Counted from the stretch's first letter, positions 7,682 to 17,065 are shown. The stretch is DNA of 41,559 nucleotides from JBJKRF01 sp046704785 (GCA_046704785.1 JBJKRF010000138.1:1-41559); one strand, 5' to 3'. The notes: generated by a model from the letters alone, not told the origin. Numbers and translations: made by a program.

Positions 7682-8318
7682 GCTGGCCCAAATGCGCCCG
7701 GTCGCCGATCACATCCACGCGCCAGCGATGCACCAGGGGATAATAACGTAAACGGCACAGACTAGTATTATCCAGCACAAAACGCGGTCCCTGGTAATTC
7801 GGTTGCGGCGCGATACCAAGGATGGCGTACAACACCATATTCAAGATGGCGCCGTGCGAAACGATCAGGTAACGTCCCGCCGGGCGTTGTAGCAATTGGT
7901 GCAGCGCCCGCCCGCCGCGCAGGTAAAGCGCCCAGTCGCCTTCTCCCGTTTCAGCCACAGATTCGTACGGATTGGTGAAAACCGGCTCCGGGTAGCGCGC
8001 CCGCACTTCCTCCGCTGTCAGGCCGGAACGCTTCCCGTTGTCGCGCTCCATCCAGAGCGGATCGAGTTCCACGTCTGGCAGGTGCAGCCCCTTTACGAGA
8101 ATCTCCGCCGTCTCGCGGGCGCGGCTCAGCGGGCTGGCAAGTACAGCATCGAATGTCGCCCCTTCCGTCTGGAAACGCTGCGCCAGGGCCAGGGCCTGCG
8201 CCCGGCCTTTTTCTGACAGCGGAAAGTCGCTCTGCCCCTGCAGACGATTTTCGGCGTTTCCCACCGATTCGCCGTGCCGGACGAAGGTAAAGTGATAAAT
8301 ACTCTCGATAACGGACAT
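7671..8318 (-). CDS. Histidine phosphatase family protein (phosphoglycerate-mutase-like)
   Basis: 215 residues with the branch-1 histidine-phosphatase signature FVRHGESVGNAENRLQGQSDFPLSEKG; the phospho-accepting histidine is H15. It also has ASPLSRARETAEI with the second arginine, a glutamate near residue 91 (ERDNGKRSGLT), and the second catalytic histidine H155 (IVSHGAILNMV). The family contains cofactor-dependent phosphoglycerate mutases and many sugar-, nucleotide- and alpha-ribazole-phosphate phosphatases; the substrate cannot be read from sequence. It lies 15 bp after a GT2 gene. Confidence 0.9.
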   Translation of the reverse strand: MSVIESIYHFTFVRHGESVGNAENRLQGQSDFPLSEKGRAQALALAQRFQTEGATFDAVLASPLSRARETAEILVKGLHLPDVELDPLWMERDNGKRSGLTAEEVRARYPEPVFTNPYESVAETGEGDWALYLRGGRALHQLLQRPAGRYLIVSHGAILNMVLYAILGIAPQPNYQGPRFVLDNTSLCRLRYYPLVHRWRVDVIGDRAHLGQHGG

Positions 8319-8333
8319 GAAATCACACCAGGG

Positions 8334-9254
8334 CTACTTCTTCTTCAATAAGTAAACGGGCCGGCCTTTGACCTGCTGGAAAATATAACCGACGTAGACG
8401 CCAATAAAACCCAGCAGGATCATGATAATGCCGCTGGCGATCAGCATGACTGCCATCAGCGAACTCCAGCCGGGGACGATTTTGCCGTACTGGCCGGTCA
8501 GCCACAGCACCAGGACGTAGACCATTTGCGCCAGCGCCAGCAACAGGAAAAGGCCGCCCACGCTCAAGCCGATGTAAAGCGGCATCAGCGAAAACGAGAA
8601 GACCGCGTCTGAGGCCAGGCGCAACATTTTACCGAACGAGTACTTCGACCGGCCAGCGCTGCGCTGCGGTTCGTGATACGGCAGGATCACAGCGCGATAA
8701 CCCATCCAGGCAATCATGCCGCGCAAGAAACGATGGTACTCCGGCATGGCCTTGAGGGCCTCCAATGCCTGGCGCGAGAGCGCACGGAAATCTGCGGCAC
8801 CCGGCTCGACGCGCGTGCCACTAATGTGGTTGAGAATTGCGTAGAAAGTGGTGGAAGTGACTTTCTTGAACGAAAACGGCTGGTCGTCTTCGATACGCTG
8901 CGCCTGGACGATGTCGTAGCCCTGCCGGATGAGGTCGATCATCTGCGGGAGCATCTCCGGCGGATGCTGGCCGTCGCCGTCCATCGAGATGACGGCCTCG
9001 CCCGCGGCCTGATCCAGCCCGGCGGTGAGCGCAGCCTGATGCCCGAAATTACGGCTCAGGGTGAGCACGCGCACACGCCCGTCCTGCGCGGCGAGGGCCT
9101 GCAGCGCCGCATCCGTCCCGTCGGACGAACCGTCGTCCACGTACGTCAGCGTGAAGTCGTGCGGCAATGCGTCGATCACCGCTGCAATCTTCGCATGGGT
9201 CGTCTCGATCACGCCGGCCTCGTTGTAGACCGGAACGACAATGTCAATCTTCAT
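8334..9254 (-). CDS. GT2 family glycosyltransferase with two TM helices (DPM1/GtrB-like)
   Basis: 306 residues. A GT-A catalytic domain (about 1-220) has VVPVYNEAGVIE at the N-terminus, YVDDGSSDGTD, LSRNFGHQAALTAGLD, and the metal-binding ISMDGDGQHPPEM. GAADFRALSRQ and the MPEYHRFLRGMIAWMGY acceptor motif follow. Two C-terminal hydrophobic helices (about 232-258 and 266-293) are typical of DPM1, GtrB and ArnC-like enzymes. These load a sugar onto polyprenyl phosphate at the cytoplasmic membrane face. Its upstream neighbour is a GT-C-like membrane protein that could use such a lipid-linked sugar. The donor sugar is unknown. Confidence 0.93.
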   Translation of the reverse strand: MKIDIVVPVYNEAGVIETTHAKIAAVIDALPHDFTLTYVDDGSSDGTDAALQALAAQDGRVRVLTLSRNFGHQAALTAGLDQAAGEAVISMDGDGQHPPEMLPQMIDLIRQGYDIVQAQRIEDDQPFSFKKVTSTTFYAILNHISGTRVEPGAADFRALSRQALEALKAMPEYHRFLRGMIAWMGYRAVILPYHEPQRSAGRSKYSFGKMLRLASDAVFSFSLMPLYIGLSVGGLFLLLALAQMVYVLVLWLTGQYGKIVPGWSSLMAVMLIASGIIMILLGFIGVYVGYIFQQVKGRPVYLLKKK

Positions 9255-9328
9255 GGCGTGTTAGCGCCTCCCCAAACAACCGGGAGCCGGAACGACGTCC
9301 GCGGCGCTTGTCTTTTGAGTATGACAGA

Positions 9329-11536
9329 TCATGGAACGTGAATGGAGCAGAAAGGCAAAGCCTGCACTGCCGCCGAGAGTATCGCCTGCTGCGCATCCGA
9401 TAGGTTGGCCGTCTGGGCAACACGCTGCCACACGGCGCACAACGCCGGTTTAAGCACCGGCATGGATCGAGAAACTCGATCGGCCAGGTCGTGCGCCTCT
9501 TTCAGGCGACCCGTGCGAGCGTAGGCTTCCACAAACAGGAGATACTCGGAAGGATCGTCGGGATAATAAGGCACCGCAAAAGCCTGGTCTCCGATATGCG
9601 CTGCGCGCTGCCAATCGCCCTGCTGCCGGGCAAGATCGGCCTTCTCGTAATAATAACACCAACTATGTTCCGGCTCTGCTCCCAAAAAGGCGGGCGGAAC
9701 GGCGCTTTGCCCGGCAGAGGCTTCAATCCGGTTGAGGTTGGAAAGCGGCAGCGCGGATTTCGTCCAATACGGTATGACCGGAATTTTGGCGGAGTCCAGC
9801 GCCGACAGGTCCGTGGAAGCCGGAAGGCTGATCGCCTGAGCATCGTAAACCGGGTCGAGAATGTGCAAACAGGACGGCGGTGCATAGCGGATGACCAGGA
9901 AATTCGAGTCTTTCGTGGCAGTCGTCTTCAGCAGGCCGGTCAGTGAAGCGCCGTAGCGCAAGGAAATAAACGAATATCCATACGTGTTCAAGGACTGCCC
10001 GGAGGGAGCATACGTCCAGTTAAGCATGGCAGCCAGCGCCTCGTCATCGTTGAAGTGGAAGGTGTCTTCATCTTCCGACAAGATATTTGTACCGGACTCC
10101 AGAGCCGGTGCGCGCCAGACAAGCTGCCACAGGAACGCTCTTTGCACCTTCCAGGCATCCCGGTAAAGCAACAACGTCTGGAACTGCGAACTGACCGCCA
10201 GCGTCAGAATAAGCGCTGCCACGAGGGCACGCTGCGAGCGGCTGGAAAGCAAGGCAACCAGACCGGCCAGGAACATCCCAACCAGCGGCAGGAACGCAAA
10301 AGTAAACCGATCTTCCGGGAAGGATAAACGAAAGGGCAACGAAGCAATGAAGAAGGGCAGCCCGGCCAACAGCATCCCAACCAGGCTGATGACCAATCCG
10401 TCGAACGGGAAGCACGCCTCCTGCGGCGCAGACGCCGGAGGCTTTTCCGGACTGGAATAGCAAAAGAAGAGCGTTCCACCCACCAACACACCCAACACGG
10501 CCACCAGGTAGACGAGAGTCCATGTCGGGCCAATCTCACCAAATGCCGGGAGGTGAAAGTTCAGAAACCAGGCCTTGAGATTGATATCGACAATCGCATT
10601 CAACGTGGAAAGGCCCAATTTCCCCAATGTTTGTAAGGGACTGCTTATAGTTTTATTGAGTAAATCAGGGGTATAGGAAACTTCCGTTTGGGGCAAGAAA
10701 TGCCAGTATACGTACCCCACCAGGGGAAGCGCGTAAGGCAGTTCCCACAAAACGACTTTTTTGGGTCGCCGGCCAAAGCGCACCAGGCGCGAAACGGAGT
10801 TAGAGCCTTCGCTTTCCGGTTGTCTCCCCAAAACGAGCCACAATAAAAGCGGACGCAGGAGCTCGAGGCCGGCTAAATATTCAAGGGAAATCACCTGCAG
10901 GGCGCACAGCAACACCGAAAGGATGTACACCCACCCGATGGGCCGTTCGCCGCGCAGAGACCGCACCATAAAACCCAGCGATAGAAAAAAGACGGCGAAA
11001 ATGACCCAGAAGTAACCATAGACCATCGCCAGCGGCTGTTGCGTGAAACCGGGGTAAACCAGGAAGATGGCCGCGGCGAAAAACGCTTCGAACTTTCGCT
11101 GCGGCCAAAGCTGACGCAGGAACCACCAAAAAGCGAGGCCTGCCAGCCAGCGCATGGCCAACGAGAACGCCTGCCAGAGACTGGGATTCAGGCCAAGCAG
11201 CGGCGTGAGAAGCGGTTCGACCCAACCGCGCAACGGGCGACTATCGGCAAAATAAGCGCGCAGACCGGGCGCGCCCAGGTGTATACGGATCCAGGCAAAA
11301 ACCCAGTCGTCCCAATAATAGCCGAGTTGGTTCAGGAATGGTCCGTAGGTCAGCAGCAGCAAAGCTAACAGAGCCAGGGGGAAAATCCATTCGGGTACAG
11401 ATCGCCTGGATATGCGTTCGTTGAACACAGTCCCTCTAATTAGGTGCGAATATCGGTTTACGCCGCCGGTTTGCCTTCCATCCGTTCCATGCGGCGCTTT
11501 TCGCTCAGTCGACTCATTCCGACCCTCGTTTGGCAT
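9329..11536 (-). CDS. Large GT-C-like membrane protein with C-terminal TPR-like region
   Basis: 735 residues at most. After a polar N-terminus there are about 10-12 membrane helices (roughly residues 50-470). The first long loop carries an acidic YYWDDWVFAW motif, a common place for the catalytic Asp of GT-C enzymes that use polyprenyl-linked sugars. The soluble C-terminus (about 480-735) ends in TPR-like helices (YYYEKADLARQQGDWQRAA, then YLLFVEAYARTGRLKEAHDL). The 11536 ATG overlaps the end of rfbB by 23 bp and has a weak ribosome-binding site. An in-frame GTG about 100 bp inside, after AGAGGG, is an alternative start. The GT-C assignment is inference from topology and context. Confidence 0.75.
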   Translation of the reverse strand: MPNEGRNESTERKAPHGTDGRQTGGVNRYSHLIRGTVFNERISRRSVPEWIFPLALLALLLLTYGPFLNQLGYYWDDWVFAWIRIHLGAPGLRAYFADSRPLRGWVEPLLTPLLGLNPSLWQAFSLAMRWLAGLAFWWFLRQLWPQRKFEAFFAAAIFLVYPGFTQQPLAMVYGYFWVIFAVFFLSLGFMVRSLRGERPIGWVYILSVLLCALQVISLEYLAGLELLRPLLLWLVLGRQPESEGSNSVSRLVRFGRRPKKVVLWELPYALPLVGYVYWHFLPQTEVSYTPDLLNKTISSPLQTLGKLGLSTLNAIVDINLKAWFLNFHLPAFGEIGPTWTLVYLVAVLGVLVGGTLFFCYSSPEKPPASAPQEACFPFDGLVISLVGMLLAGLPFFIASLPFRLSFPEDRFTFAFLPLVGMFLAGLVALLSSRSQRALVAALILTLAVSSQFQTLLLYRDAWKVQRAFLWQLVWRAPALESGTNILSEDEDTFHFNDDEALAAMLNWTYAPSGQSLNTYGYSFISLRYGASLTGLLKTTATKDSNFLVIRYAPPSCLHILDPVYDAQAISLPASTDLSALDSAKIPVIPYWTKSALPLSNLNRIEASAGQSAVPPAFLGAEPEHSWCYYYEKADLARQQGDWQRAAHIGDQAFAVPYYPDDPSEYLLFVEAYARTGRLKEAHDLADRVSRSMPVLKPALCAVWQRVAQTANLSDAQQAILSAAVQALPFCSIHVP

Positions 11537-12584
11537 AATTCTTGTCGAGCCAGTCGCTGTAACTAGCCTGTTCCAGAATGGTCTTGACCCAGGCAGGGTT
11601 GTCCAGATACCACCGGACGGTCTCGCGCATACCCGACTCGATGTCGTGGCGCGGCGTCCAACCCAGTTCGCGGCGAATCTTGGTGATGTCCATGGCGTAG
11701 CGCCGGTCGTGGCCCAGCCGGTCAGGGACGTGGGTCATCAGCGAGGCGTGCGGAGCGGAGTCCGGGCGCAGTTCGTCGAGGATGGCGCAAATCTCTTTGA
11801 CCAGGTCGATGTTATAGGGCTGGTTTCCGCCGCCGACGTTGTACGTCTCGCCCGGCGCGCCTCGTTCGAGCACCCGGCAAATCGCATCACAGTGGTCTTC
11901 CACGTACAACCAGTCGCGGATTTGGTGTCCATCACCGTAGATGGGCAGCGCTTTGCCCTGGAGAGCATTCAGCACCATCAAGGGAATCAGTTTTTCGGGA
12001 AATTGGTAGGGTCCGTAATTGTTGGAGCAGTTGGTGATGGTGATCGGCAGGCCATAGGTGTGGAAATAGGCGCGGACGAGATGGTCGGAGGCGGCCTTGG
12101 AGGCCGAATAAGGAGAACGCGGCTCGTAGGGCGTCGTCTCGCTGAAGGCGGGATCGTCAGGGGCCAGCGACCCGAAGACTTCGTCGGTGGACACGTGATG
12201 GAAATGCCGCCCCGTGAATCCACCCGACTCGCTCCAGACGGCCTTGGCCGCCTCGAGCAGCGTGAACGTGCCCATGATATTGGTCTGAATGAAAGGCGCC
12301 GGGCCGAGAATGGAACGGTCGACATGCGACTCGGCGGCAAAATGGACGACGGTGTCGATGGCCTGCTCACGCAGCAGGCGCCGCACCAGGGCATCGTCGC
12401 CCACCTCCCCGTGGACGAAAGTATGACGGTTGGGGTCGGGCAAATCTTTCAAATTTTCGAGCGACCCGGCATAGGTCAAAGCGTCCAGGTCGTAAACATG
12501 AATTTGCGCATCCGCAGTGAGCAGGTAGCGGACGAAGTTCGAGCCGATGAAACCGGCGCCGCCGGTGACAAGGACATTTTTCAT
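11514..12584 (-). CDS. rfbB: dTDP-glucose 4,6-dehydratase (RmlB)
   Basis: Converts dTDP-glucose to dTDP-4-keto-6-deoxyglucose, the entry to rhamnose and many deoxy- and amino-sugars. 356 residues of an extended SDR, with NAD-binding VTGGAGFIGSNFVRYLL and FAAESHVDRSI. The RmlB-specific catalytic trio is THR133-ASP134-GLU135 in HVSTDEVFGSL, and YxxxK is Y159/K163 in SPYSASKAASDH. NNYGPYQFPEKLIPL and DWLYVEDHCDA are also characteristic. It is the first gene of the minus-strand run down to fabI. The partners rfbA, rfbC and rfbD are not in the window. The 184-bp gap upstream (12585-12768) separates it from the divergent YkgJ gene; I see no clear promoter for rfbB in it. Confidence 0.95.
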   Translation of the reverse strand: MKNVLVTGGAGFIGSNFVRYLLTADAQIHVYDLDALTYAGSLENLKDLPDPNRHTFVHGEVGDDALVRRLLREQAIDTVVHFAAESHVDRSILGPAPFIQTNIMGTFTLLEAAKAVWSESGGFTGRHFHHVSTDEVFGSLAPDDPAFSETTPYEPRSPYSASKAASDHLVRAYFHTYGLPITITNCSNNYGPYQFPEKLIPLMVLNALQGKALPIYGDGHQIRDWLYVEDHCDAICRVLERGAPGETYNVGGGNQPYNIDLVKEICAILDELRPDSAPHASLMTHVPDRLGHDRRYAMDITKIRRELGWTPRHDIESGMRETVRWYLDNPAWVKTILEQASYSDWLDKNYAKRGSE

Positions 12585-12755
12585 TAGAAATCAAACTCCC
12601 GCGACAAGGCGTTGCATCCTCAACCCTCTGGCAATCCATAAGGCCAAGTGGATTTGCGGAGGGTGGATAAGTTGTACTCCAGGCCGGAGCATAGGGTTTG
12701 ATTCTACCACCGGACAAGCGCCAAGTCCCCTCTCCCCAAGGCCGAACCGGAATGC

Positions 12756-12761
12756 TATACT
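12756..12761 (+). promoter_or_regulatory. Extended -10 of the YkgJ-like gene (leaderless start)
   Basis: TATACT preceded by TGC (extended -10) ends 7 nt before the GTG start at 12769, where transcription would be expected to begin. No Shine-Dalgarno and no convincing -35 are present. Confidence 0.45.
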
Positions 12762-12768
12762 CGGCGCT

Positions 12769-13332
12769 GTGCCACGCCAAAATCCGTGCCTGACCTGCGG
12801 TGCGTGTTGTGCATTCTTCCGGGCTTCGTTCTACTGGCGGGAAACCGATGAGAACCCCGAAGGAACCGTCCCTCTTGAACTGACCGAGGAGGTCACCCCA
12901 TTCCTGCGCGCGATGCGTGGAACCAATCGCAAAGAACCACGTTGTATCGCCCTGGAAGGAGAGATCGGGCAGGCCGTGCGCTGTGGCATCTACGAAAAAC
13001 GCTCTACCTCCTGCCGCGATTTCGAAGTTGATTTCATCGATGGGAAAGTCGTCGCCGGAGCGGAGGATTACGAACGCTGTACGCGGGCCCGCACCAAATG
13101 GGGTTTGCCGCCCATCGAAGTAGACATCCTGCGCCCCGCCGCCACAGTTCCGCTAAACCGGACGGAACCCACCCCGAAGATGGAAACCGTCGATCTCGGC
13201 ACGGTCAGCGCCTTGCCCCCGACGAGAAAGCGATTGGGCGTGTTGGCCCGTTCCACCCGGCGGAAACGCATACGCCGCCGCTTTCCGGGGCGTGGCGGAG
13301 CCTCCGGGCCGAGTCCGCTGCCGGGAAGCTGA
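12769..13332 (+). CDS. YkgJ family cysteine-cluster protein
   Basis: About 187 residues, opening with the family signature C7-x2-C10-x2-C13-C14 (NPCLTCGACCAFF). Further cysteines follow in RCIALEG and in RCGIYEKRSTSCRDFEVD. This is the PF03692 pattern, thought to bind zinc or an Fe-S centre; no reaction is established. I start at the GTG at 12769, since the longer frame adds 74 unlikely residues that overlap the rfbB promoter region. The last ~50 residues form an arginine- and proline-rich tail (TRRKRIRRRFPGRGG) that is not part of the family domain. It converges on the ABC exporter operon with a 60-bp gap. Confidence 0.82.
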   Translation: MPRQNPCLTCGACCAFFRASFYWRETDENPEGTVPLELTEEVTPFLRAMRGTNRKEPRCIALEGEIGQAVRCGIYEKRSTSCRDFEVDFIDGKVVAGAEDYERCTRARTKWGLPPIEVDILRPAATVPLNRTEPTPKMETVDLGTVSALPPTRKRLGVLARSTRRKRIRRRFPGRGGASGPSPLPGS

Positions 13333-13392
13333 TCTCCTGTTCTGTTGTCAAGAAAGAATTGGCGTTTCCCAAAAAGACTCAAGCCCCGTTCT

Positions 13393-14304
13393 TCAGGATT
13401 TTGCCAGGCTGAGGAACACATCTTCCAACGTCCGTTCGCCCGGCGCAATAGCCGAAACCCGGACGCCGCCCGCCTCCAAGGCATGACGGATCGAACGATC
13501 GCTGAAATTGTGCGTCGCAATCATGCGCAAATGATCGCCTGCCAGCCCGGCGCGCTGCACCTCCGGCAACGCCTGGAGCAGGTTAAGTCCGGCCAGCAAG
13601 GGCTCGGCATAGATTTCCCAAACGTCACCCGTCACGATTTTTTGTTTGAGCGCCATGGGCGTGTCTATGGCCAGCAGTTTGCCATCGCGCATCATGCCCA
13701 CCCGGCCACAGTATTCGGCCTCGTCCATGTAGTGGGTAGTCACCAGAATAGTCACGTTCTCCTCGGCCAATTGGTAGATCAGGTCCCAGAACACCCGGCG
13801 GGCCGTCGGGTCGACGCCTGAGGTGGGCTCGTCGAGGAACAACAGTTTGGGCCGGTGGACGAGGGCAATGCCCAGGGCCAGACGTTGCCGCCAGCCGGTA
13901 GACAACTCACGGGTGAGTTCGCCCTCGTGGCCGTCCAGGCCCACGTGATGGAGCGTCTCGTCGATGCGCGCCTTGTCGGTAATCCCGTAAACGCCGCCGT
14001 AAAATTGCAGGTTCTCCCAAACCGTCAGATCATCGTAAATCGCAAATTTCTGTGACATATAGCCCACCCGCGCGCGCACGTCTTCCGTCTGACGGAATGA
14101 GTCGAATCCGAGCACGCTCGCCCGGCCTTCGCTGGGCGCCAGCAAACCCAGTAGCATGCGGATGGTGGTCGTCTTGCCAGAACCGTTGGGGCCCAGGTAA
14201 CCGACCACCTCGCCCGGCTGGATCTCGAACGAAACGTGATCGACGGCGACGAAATCGCCAAAGCGGCGCGTGAGTTGGTCGACGACGATCAGCGGCTCAG
14301 CCAT
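13393..14304 (-). CDS. ABC transporter ATP-binding protein (second ATPase of an ABC-2 exporter)
   Basis: About 303 residues. Walker A is GPNGSGKTTT, the Q-loop lies in YMSQKFAIYDDLT, and Walker B is LLFLDEPTSGVDP. The H-loop is TTHYMDEAEYCGR. The signature is a variant, LSTGWRQRLALG instead of LSGGQ. The C-terminal part (about 215-303) is the regulatory extension of drug-exporter-type ATPases. It starts at the ATG at 14304, inside the end of the previous ATPase gene (ATGGCTGA, 8-bp overlap). The pair resembles the two halves of the fused E. coli YbhF; here they are separate genes. Substrate unknown. Confidence 0.93.
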   Translation of the reverse strand: MAEPLIVVDQLTRRFGDFVAVDHVSFEIQPGEVVGYLGPNGSGKTTTIRMLLGLLAPSEGRASVLGFDSFRQTEDVRARVGYMSQKFAIYDDLTVWENLQFYGGVYGITDKARIDETLHHVGLDGHEGELTRELSTGWRQRLALGIALVHRPKLLFLDEPTSGVDPTARRVFWDLIYQLAEENVTILVTTHYMDEAEYCGRVGMMRDGKLLAIDTPMALKQKIVTGDVWEIYAEPLLAGLNLLQALPEVQRAGLAGDHLRMIATHNFSDRSIRHALEAGGVRVSAIAPGERTLEDVFLSLAKS

Positions 14305-15241
14305 TTTTCTGCTCCGACAGGAGGATGAAAACATCTTCCAACACGGGCAGGATGGCGCGCGCTTCGACGAGGGCGCCGCCGCCGGCAGGGATGGCGCGTT
14401 TGAGCGCTCGAATCACCTCGTTGGCCTTTTGCGGCTGGACGCGCAGGTGCAGGCGGTCGCCAAAAGTGCGCACATCTTCGACGCCACTTTGCTGGGCGGC
14501 AAGTTCCTTCAACAAGCGTATAGGGCTCCCACGCAATTCGACGATGCGCCCATCGAGCAGGGCGCGCAACTGTCCGGGCGTCCCTTCGGCAATGATGCGC
14601 CCTTTGCTCATAAAACCGACCTGGTTGCAACGGGCGGCCTCGTCCATGTAGGGCGTCGAAATGATAACCGCCACGCCAGAATCGTCGCGCTCGGAAACCA
14701 ATTGAATCAGCAGTTGCCAGAAATCCTGGCGCGTGACCGGATCGACGCCGGTGGTGGGCTCGTCGAGCAGCAACACGCGCGGACGAGTGACCAGTGCCGA
14801 GGCCAGTCCCAGCTTCTGTTTCATGCCTCCCGACAACGCACCGGCGCGACGTTCCTTGAACGGCGCCAGGCCCACAAAGTCCAGAATCTCCAAAGAGCGC
14901 GGACGCCATTCATTCGCTTTCAGGCCGCGGACTTCGGCAAAGAAGCGGATGTTTTCGAGCACAGTCAAATCTTCATACAGCGAGAAGCGCTGCGAAAGGT
15001 AGCCGATATTGGCACGCGCCTGTTCGACCTTTTTTTCGACCGAATAGCCGCACACCGTAGCCTGACCGACGTTCGGCAGTAAGGCCCCCACCAGCAGACG
15101 CAGCGTGGTGGTTTTGCCAGCCCCGTCGGCGCCAACCAGGCCGTAGATTTCGCCAGCCTCGATGCTCAGACTCAGGTCGTCCACTGCCGTCAGGTCGCCG
15201 AAGGATTTACTTAGGTGAGAAGCTTCGATCAAAGCCGTCAT
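14297..15241 (-). CDS. ABC transporter ATP-binding protein (first ATPase of an ABC-2 exporter)
   Basis: About 314 residues. Walker A is GADGAGKTTT, the Q-loop lies in YLSQRFSLYEDLT, and the signature is LSGGMKQKLGLA. Walker B is VLLLDEPTTGVDP and the H-loop region is ISTPYMDEAARCNQ, where the usual THYMDE histidine is replaced by proline/tyrosine. It matches the N-terminal half of YbhF-type ATPases. An in-frame GTG at 15259, immediately after the permease stop, is an alternative start; the ATG at 15241 fits the family length better. It is translated between the permease and the second ATPase with overlapping ends. Confidence 0.92.
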   Translation of the reverse strand: MTALIEASHLSKSFGDLTAVDDLSLSIEAGEIYGLVGADGAGKTTTLRLLVGALLPNVGQATVCGYSVEKKVEQARANIGYLSQRFSLYEDLTVLENIRFFAEVRGLKANEWRPRSLEILDFVGLAPFKERRAGALSGGMKQKLGLASALVTRPRVLLLDEPTTGVDPVTRQDFWQLLIQLVSERDDSGVAVIISTPYMDEAARCNQVGFMSKGRIIAEGTPGQLRALLDGRIVELRGSPIRLLKELAAQQSGVEDVRTFGDRLHLRVQPQKANEVIRALKRAIPAGGGALVEARAILPVLEDVFILLSEQKNG

Positions 15242-15259
15242 ACGATTCCCGTTGCTCAC

Positions 15260-16387
15260 TCAGTCGAGACGCTTATGGAAACGCAGCGCAGCTGCGCCCA
15301 TGATAAGCACTGCAAAAATAGCCAGCGCCAGCACCTGGTTCCAAAGCACCTGAATGCCCACGCCTTTGAGCAACAAAGCGCGCACGATCACCAGATAATA
15401 ACGTAATGGCATGGCGTAGGAAATCCATTGGAGAACCGGCGGCATAGCCTCCAACGGGAAGAAAAATCCGGAGAGGAAAATGCTCGGCAGGAGCGTCATC
15501 CAAACCGTCAACATGGCTTCTTGTTGGGTGTTGGCGATAGTCGAGGCGAACAGACCGATGCCCAGCCCTGTCAGCAGGAATAATGCAGAGAGCAGCAAAA
15601 TCAAGGTCACACTGCCACGAACGGGCACGCCAAACCAGAAATGGCCGAAGACCAGCACTTCCATTGTGTCGAGAAGGGCCAGGATGGTGTAAGGCGCGAT
15701 CTTGCCGACAATTAATTCCCAGGAGCGGATGGGGGTGACGATCAATTGCTCGATGGTGCCGCGTTCGCGTTCGCGTACGATGGCTGTGGCCGTCAGGATG
15801 GCTGTGATCGTAAACAGGATCATGCCAATCACGCCGGGGATCATGAAGTAGGCGCTGACCAGGTCGGGGTTGTACCAGACCGTCGTGCGCACTTCCACCG
15901 GCGGTTGGAGTTTGAAGTTCTGCCCGCTACGCACCACCTGCGCCGAGAGGACATCGGTGGCGTAGGATTGTCCGATCAGTTGCGCCGCCGATAACGAGGT
16001 CGAAGCCACGGTGGGGTCCGAACCGTCGAGGATGAAAGCCACCTGCGCGGAACCATGCTTCAGTTGGGTGGCATAGTCTGGCGGGATGATCAGTCCGGCC
16101 AGGGCATCCCCCTGCTCGATCAATGTTTGTATCTGGGCTTCCGAATCGACCTCGTAGGCCAGGTGAAAATAGTCTGCGGCGCGATAGGCGTCTAGCAGGG
16201 CGCGCGACTCTGTGGTGCGCGACTGGTCGAAAACCGCCAGGGGGACATTGCGCACATCGTTGGTGGCAGCGTAGCCGAGCAGGAACAATTGCATGATCGG
16301 CAAGACCAGGATAATTGCCAGTGTACGCGGGTCGCGCAAAATCTGGATGAACTCTTTGCGGATAATGGAAACCAGGCGAGCACGCAT
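15260..16387 (-). CDS. ABC-2 type exporter permease (YbhS/YhhJ-like)
   Basis: 375 residues. One N-terminal helix (about 23-42, following IIRKEFIQILRDPRTLAIIL) precedes an extracytoplasmic domain of about 150 residues (about 50-175). Five C-terminal helices follow (about 178-375). The conserved ATAIVRERERGTIEQLIVTP motif lies just after the second helix. The permease follows the TetR gene by 4 bp and precedes the two ATPases. YbhF systems normally have two permeases and a membrane-fusion protein. Only this one is present, so it may homodimerise. Confidence 0.93.
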   Translation of the reverse strand: MRARLVSIIRKEFIQILRDPRTLAIILVLPIMQLFLLGYAATNDVRNVPLAVFDQSRTTESRALLDAYRAADYFHLAYEVDSEAQIQTLIEQGDALAGLIIPPDYATQLKHGSAQVAFILDGSDPTVASTSLSAAQLIGQSYATDVLSAQVVRSGQNFKLQPPVEVRTTVWYNPDLVSAYFMIPGVIGMILFTITAILTATAIVRERERGTIEQLIVTPIRSWELIVGKIAPYTILALLDTMEVLVFGHFWFGVPVRGSVTLILLLSALFLLTGLGIGLFASTIANTQQEAMLTVWMTLLPSIFLSGFFFPLEAMPPVLQWISYAMPLRYYLVIVRALLLKGVGIQVLWNQVLALAIFAVLIMGAAALRFHKRLD

Positions 16388-16391
16388 AAAC

Positions 16392-17027
16392 TTACTCCGT
16401 CGACTTTAAAATGCCGTGCAAATAAATATCGGTGAATGTATCCAAAGCCAATTTGTCTACATTGGTGCGTGTTTCCCGCTGCATTTCGGGCAGATGCACA
16501 TCACGAAGGATGATCTTGGAAAGGTAATAGGCAAAGAACGTCGCCAGGAAGGAACGGACCAACATCGGCAGCGGCAACGGGCGCACCGAATCGCCATATT
16601 CCCGGAGTCGCTGTGCAATTACACTGGCGTCTGGGTAAACCTGCTCGAAAATCTTGGGGATGTGCTTCCCCTTGAATTCGACGATCTCGATCAGCAGCAA
16701 GTTGAAGAGTTCGGGATGCCGCTCAAGTTCATCGACCAGGGAATGGGCCGCGTTATGGATGAACTCTTCGGCGGTGGCCCCCGTGGCTTCCTTCAAAGCC
16801 GGCAAGACCTGATGATAGGGATGGCGCTCCATAATCAGGGCTTCAAATACATCTTCTTTCGAGCCAAAATGGTTATAGATCCCACCTAGCGCGAGATTGG
16901 TCTTGTGGGCAACCTGGCGCATCGAGGTAGCCGCATAGCCCTGACTGATGAACAGACTAAAGGCTGCATCCAGGATGGCCTGGTGAGTACGTTCTCCTCG
17001 TGAGATTATTTCTTCGGTCATATCCAT
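16392..17027 (-). CDS. TetR family transcriptional repressor
   Basis: 211 residues. A TetR helix-turn-helix domain (about 12-60) is visible: RTHQAILDAAFSLFISQGY, then TSMRQVAHKTNLALGGIYNHFGSKEDVF. A ligand-binding helical domain follows with no recognisable ligand signature. It is the first gene of the operon with the ABC-2 exporter, and its promoter region holds a perfect 14-bp palindrome at the predicted start site. By analogy with CecR and other exporter-linked TetR proteins it likely represses its own operon, and possibly the divergent MFS gene, until an exported compound binds. Confidence 0.93.
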   Translation of the reverse strand: MDMTEEIISRGERTHQAILDAAFSLFISQGYAATSMRQVAHKTNLALGGIYNHFGSKEDVFEALIMERHPYHQVLPALKEATGATAEEFIHNAAHSLVDELERHPELFNLLLIEIVEFKGKHIPKIFEQVYPDASVIAQRLREYGDSVRPLPLPMLVRSFLATFFAYYLSKIILRDVHLPEMQRETRTNVDKLALDTFTDIYLHGILKSTE

Positions 17028-17047
17028 ATTCGCGGCACAAGAATGTG

Positions 17048-17061
17048 AACGAACGTTCGTT
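17048..17061. promoter_or_regulatory. Probable TetR operator palindrome
   Basis: AACGAACGTTCGTT is a perfect 14-bp palindrome, typical in size and composition for a TetR-family operator. It begins 5 bp beyond the -10 of the TetR promoter and covers its predicted transcription start. A flanking inverted repeat AATGTGAA (17042-17049) / TTCACATT (17079-17086) encloses the -10. Confidence 0.8.
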
Positions 17062-17065
17062 TTTT

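Noticed and set aside
11412..12587. 391-codon open frame on the plus strand, antisense to rfbB
   Set aside because: The minus-strand rfbB has full motifs; the antisense frame is a GC-rich shadow without a recognisable protein.
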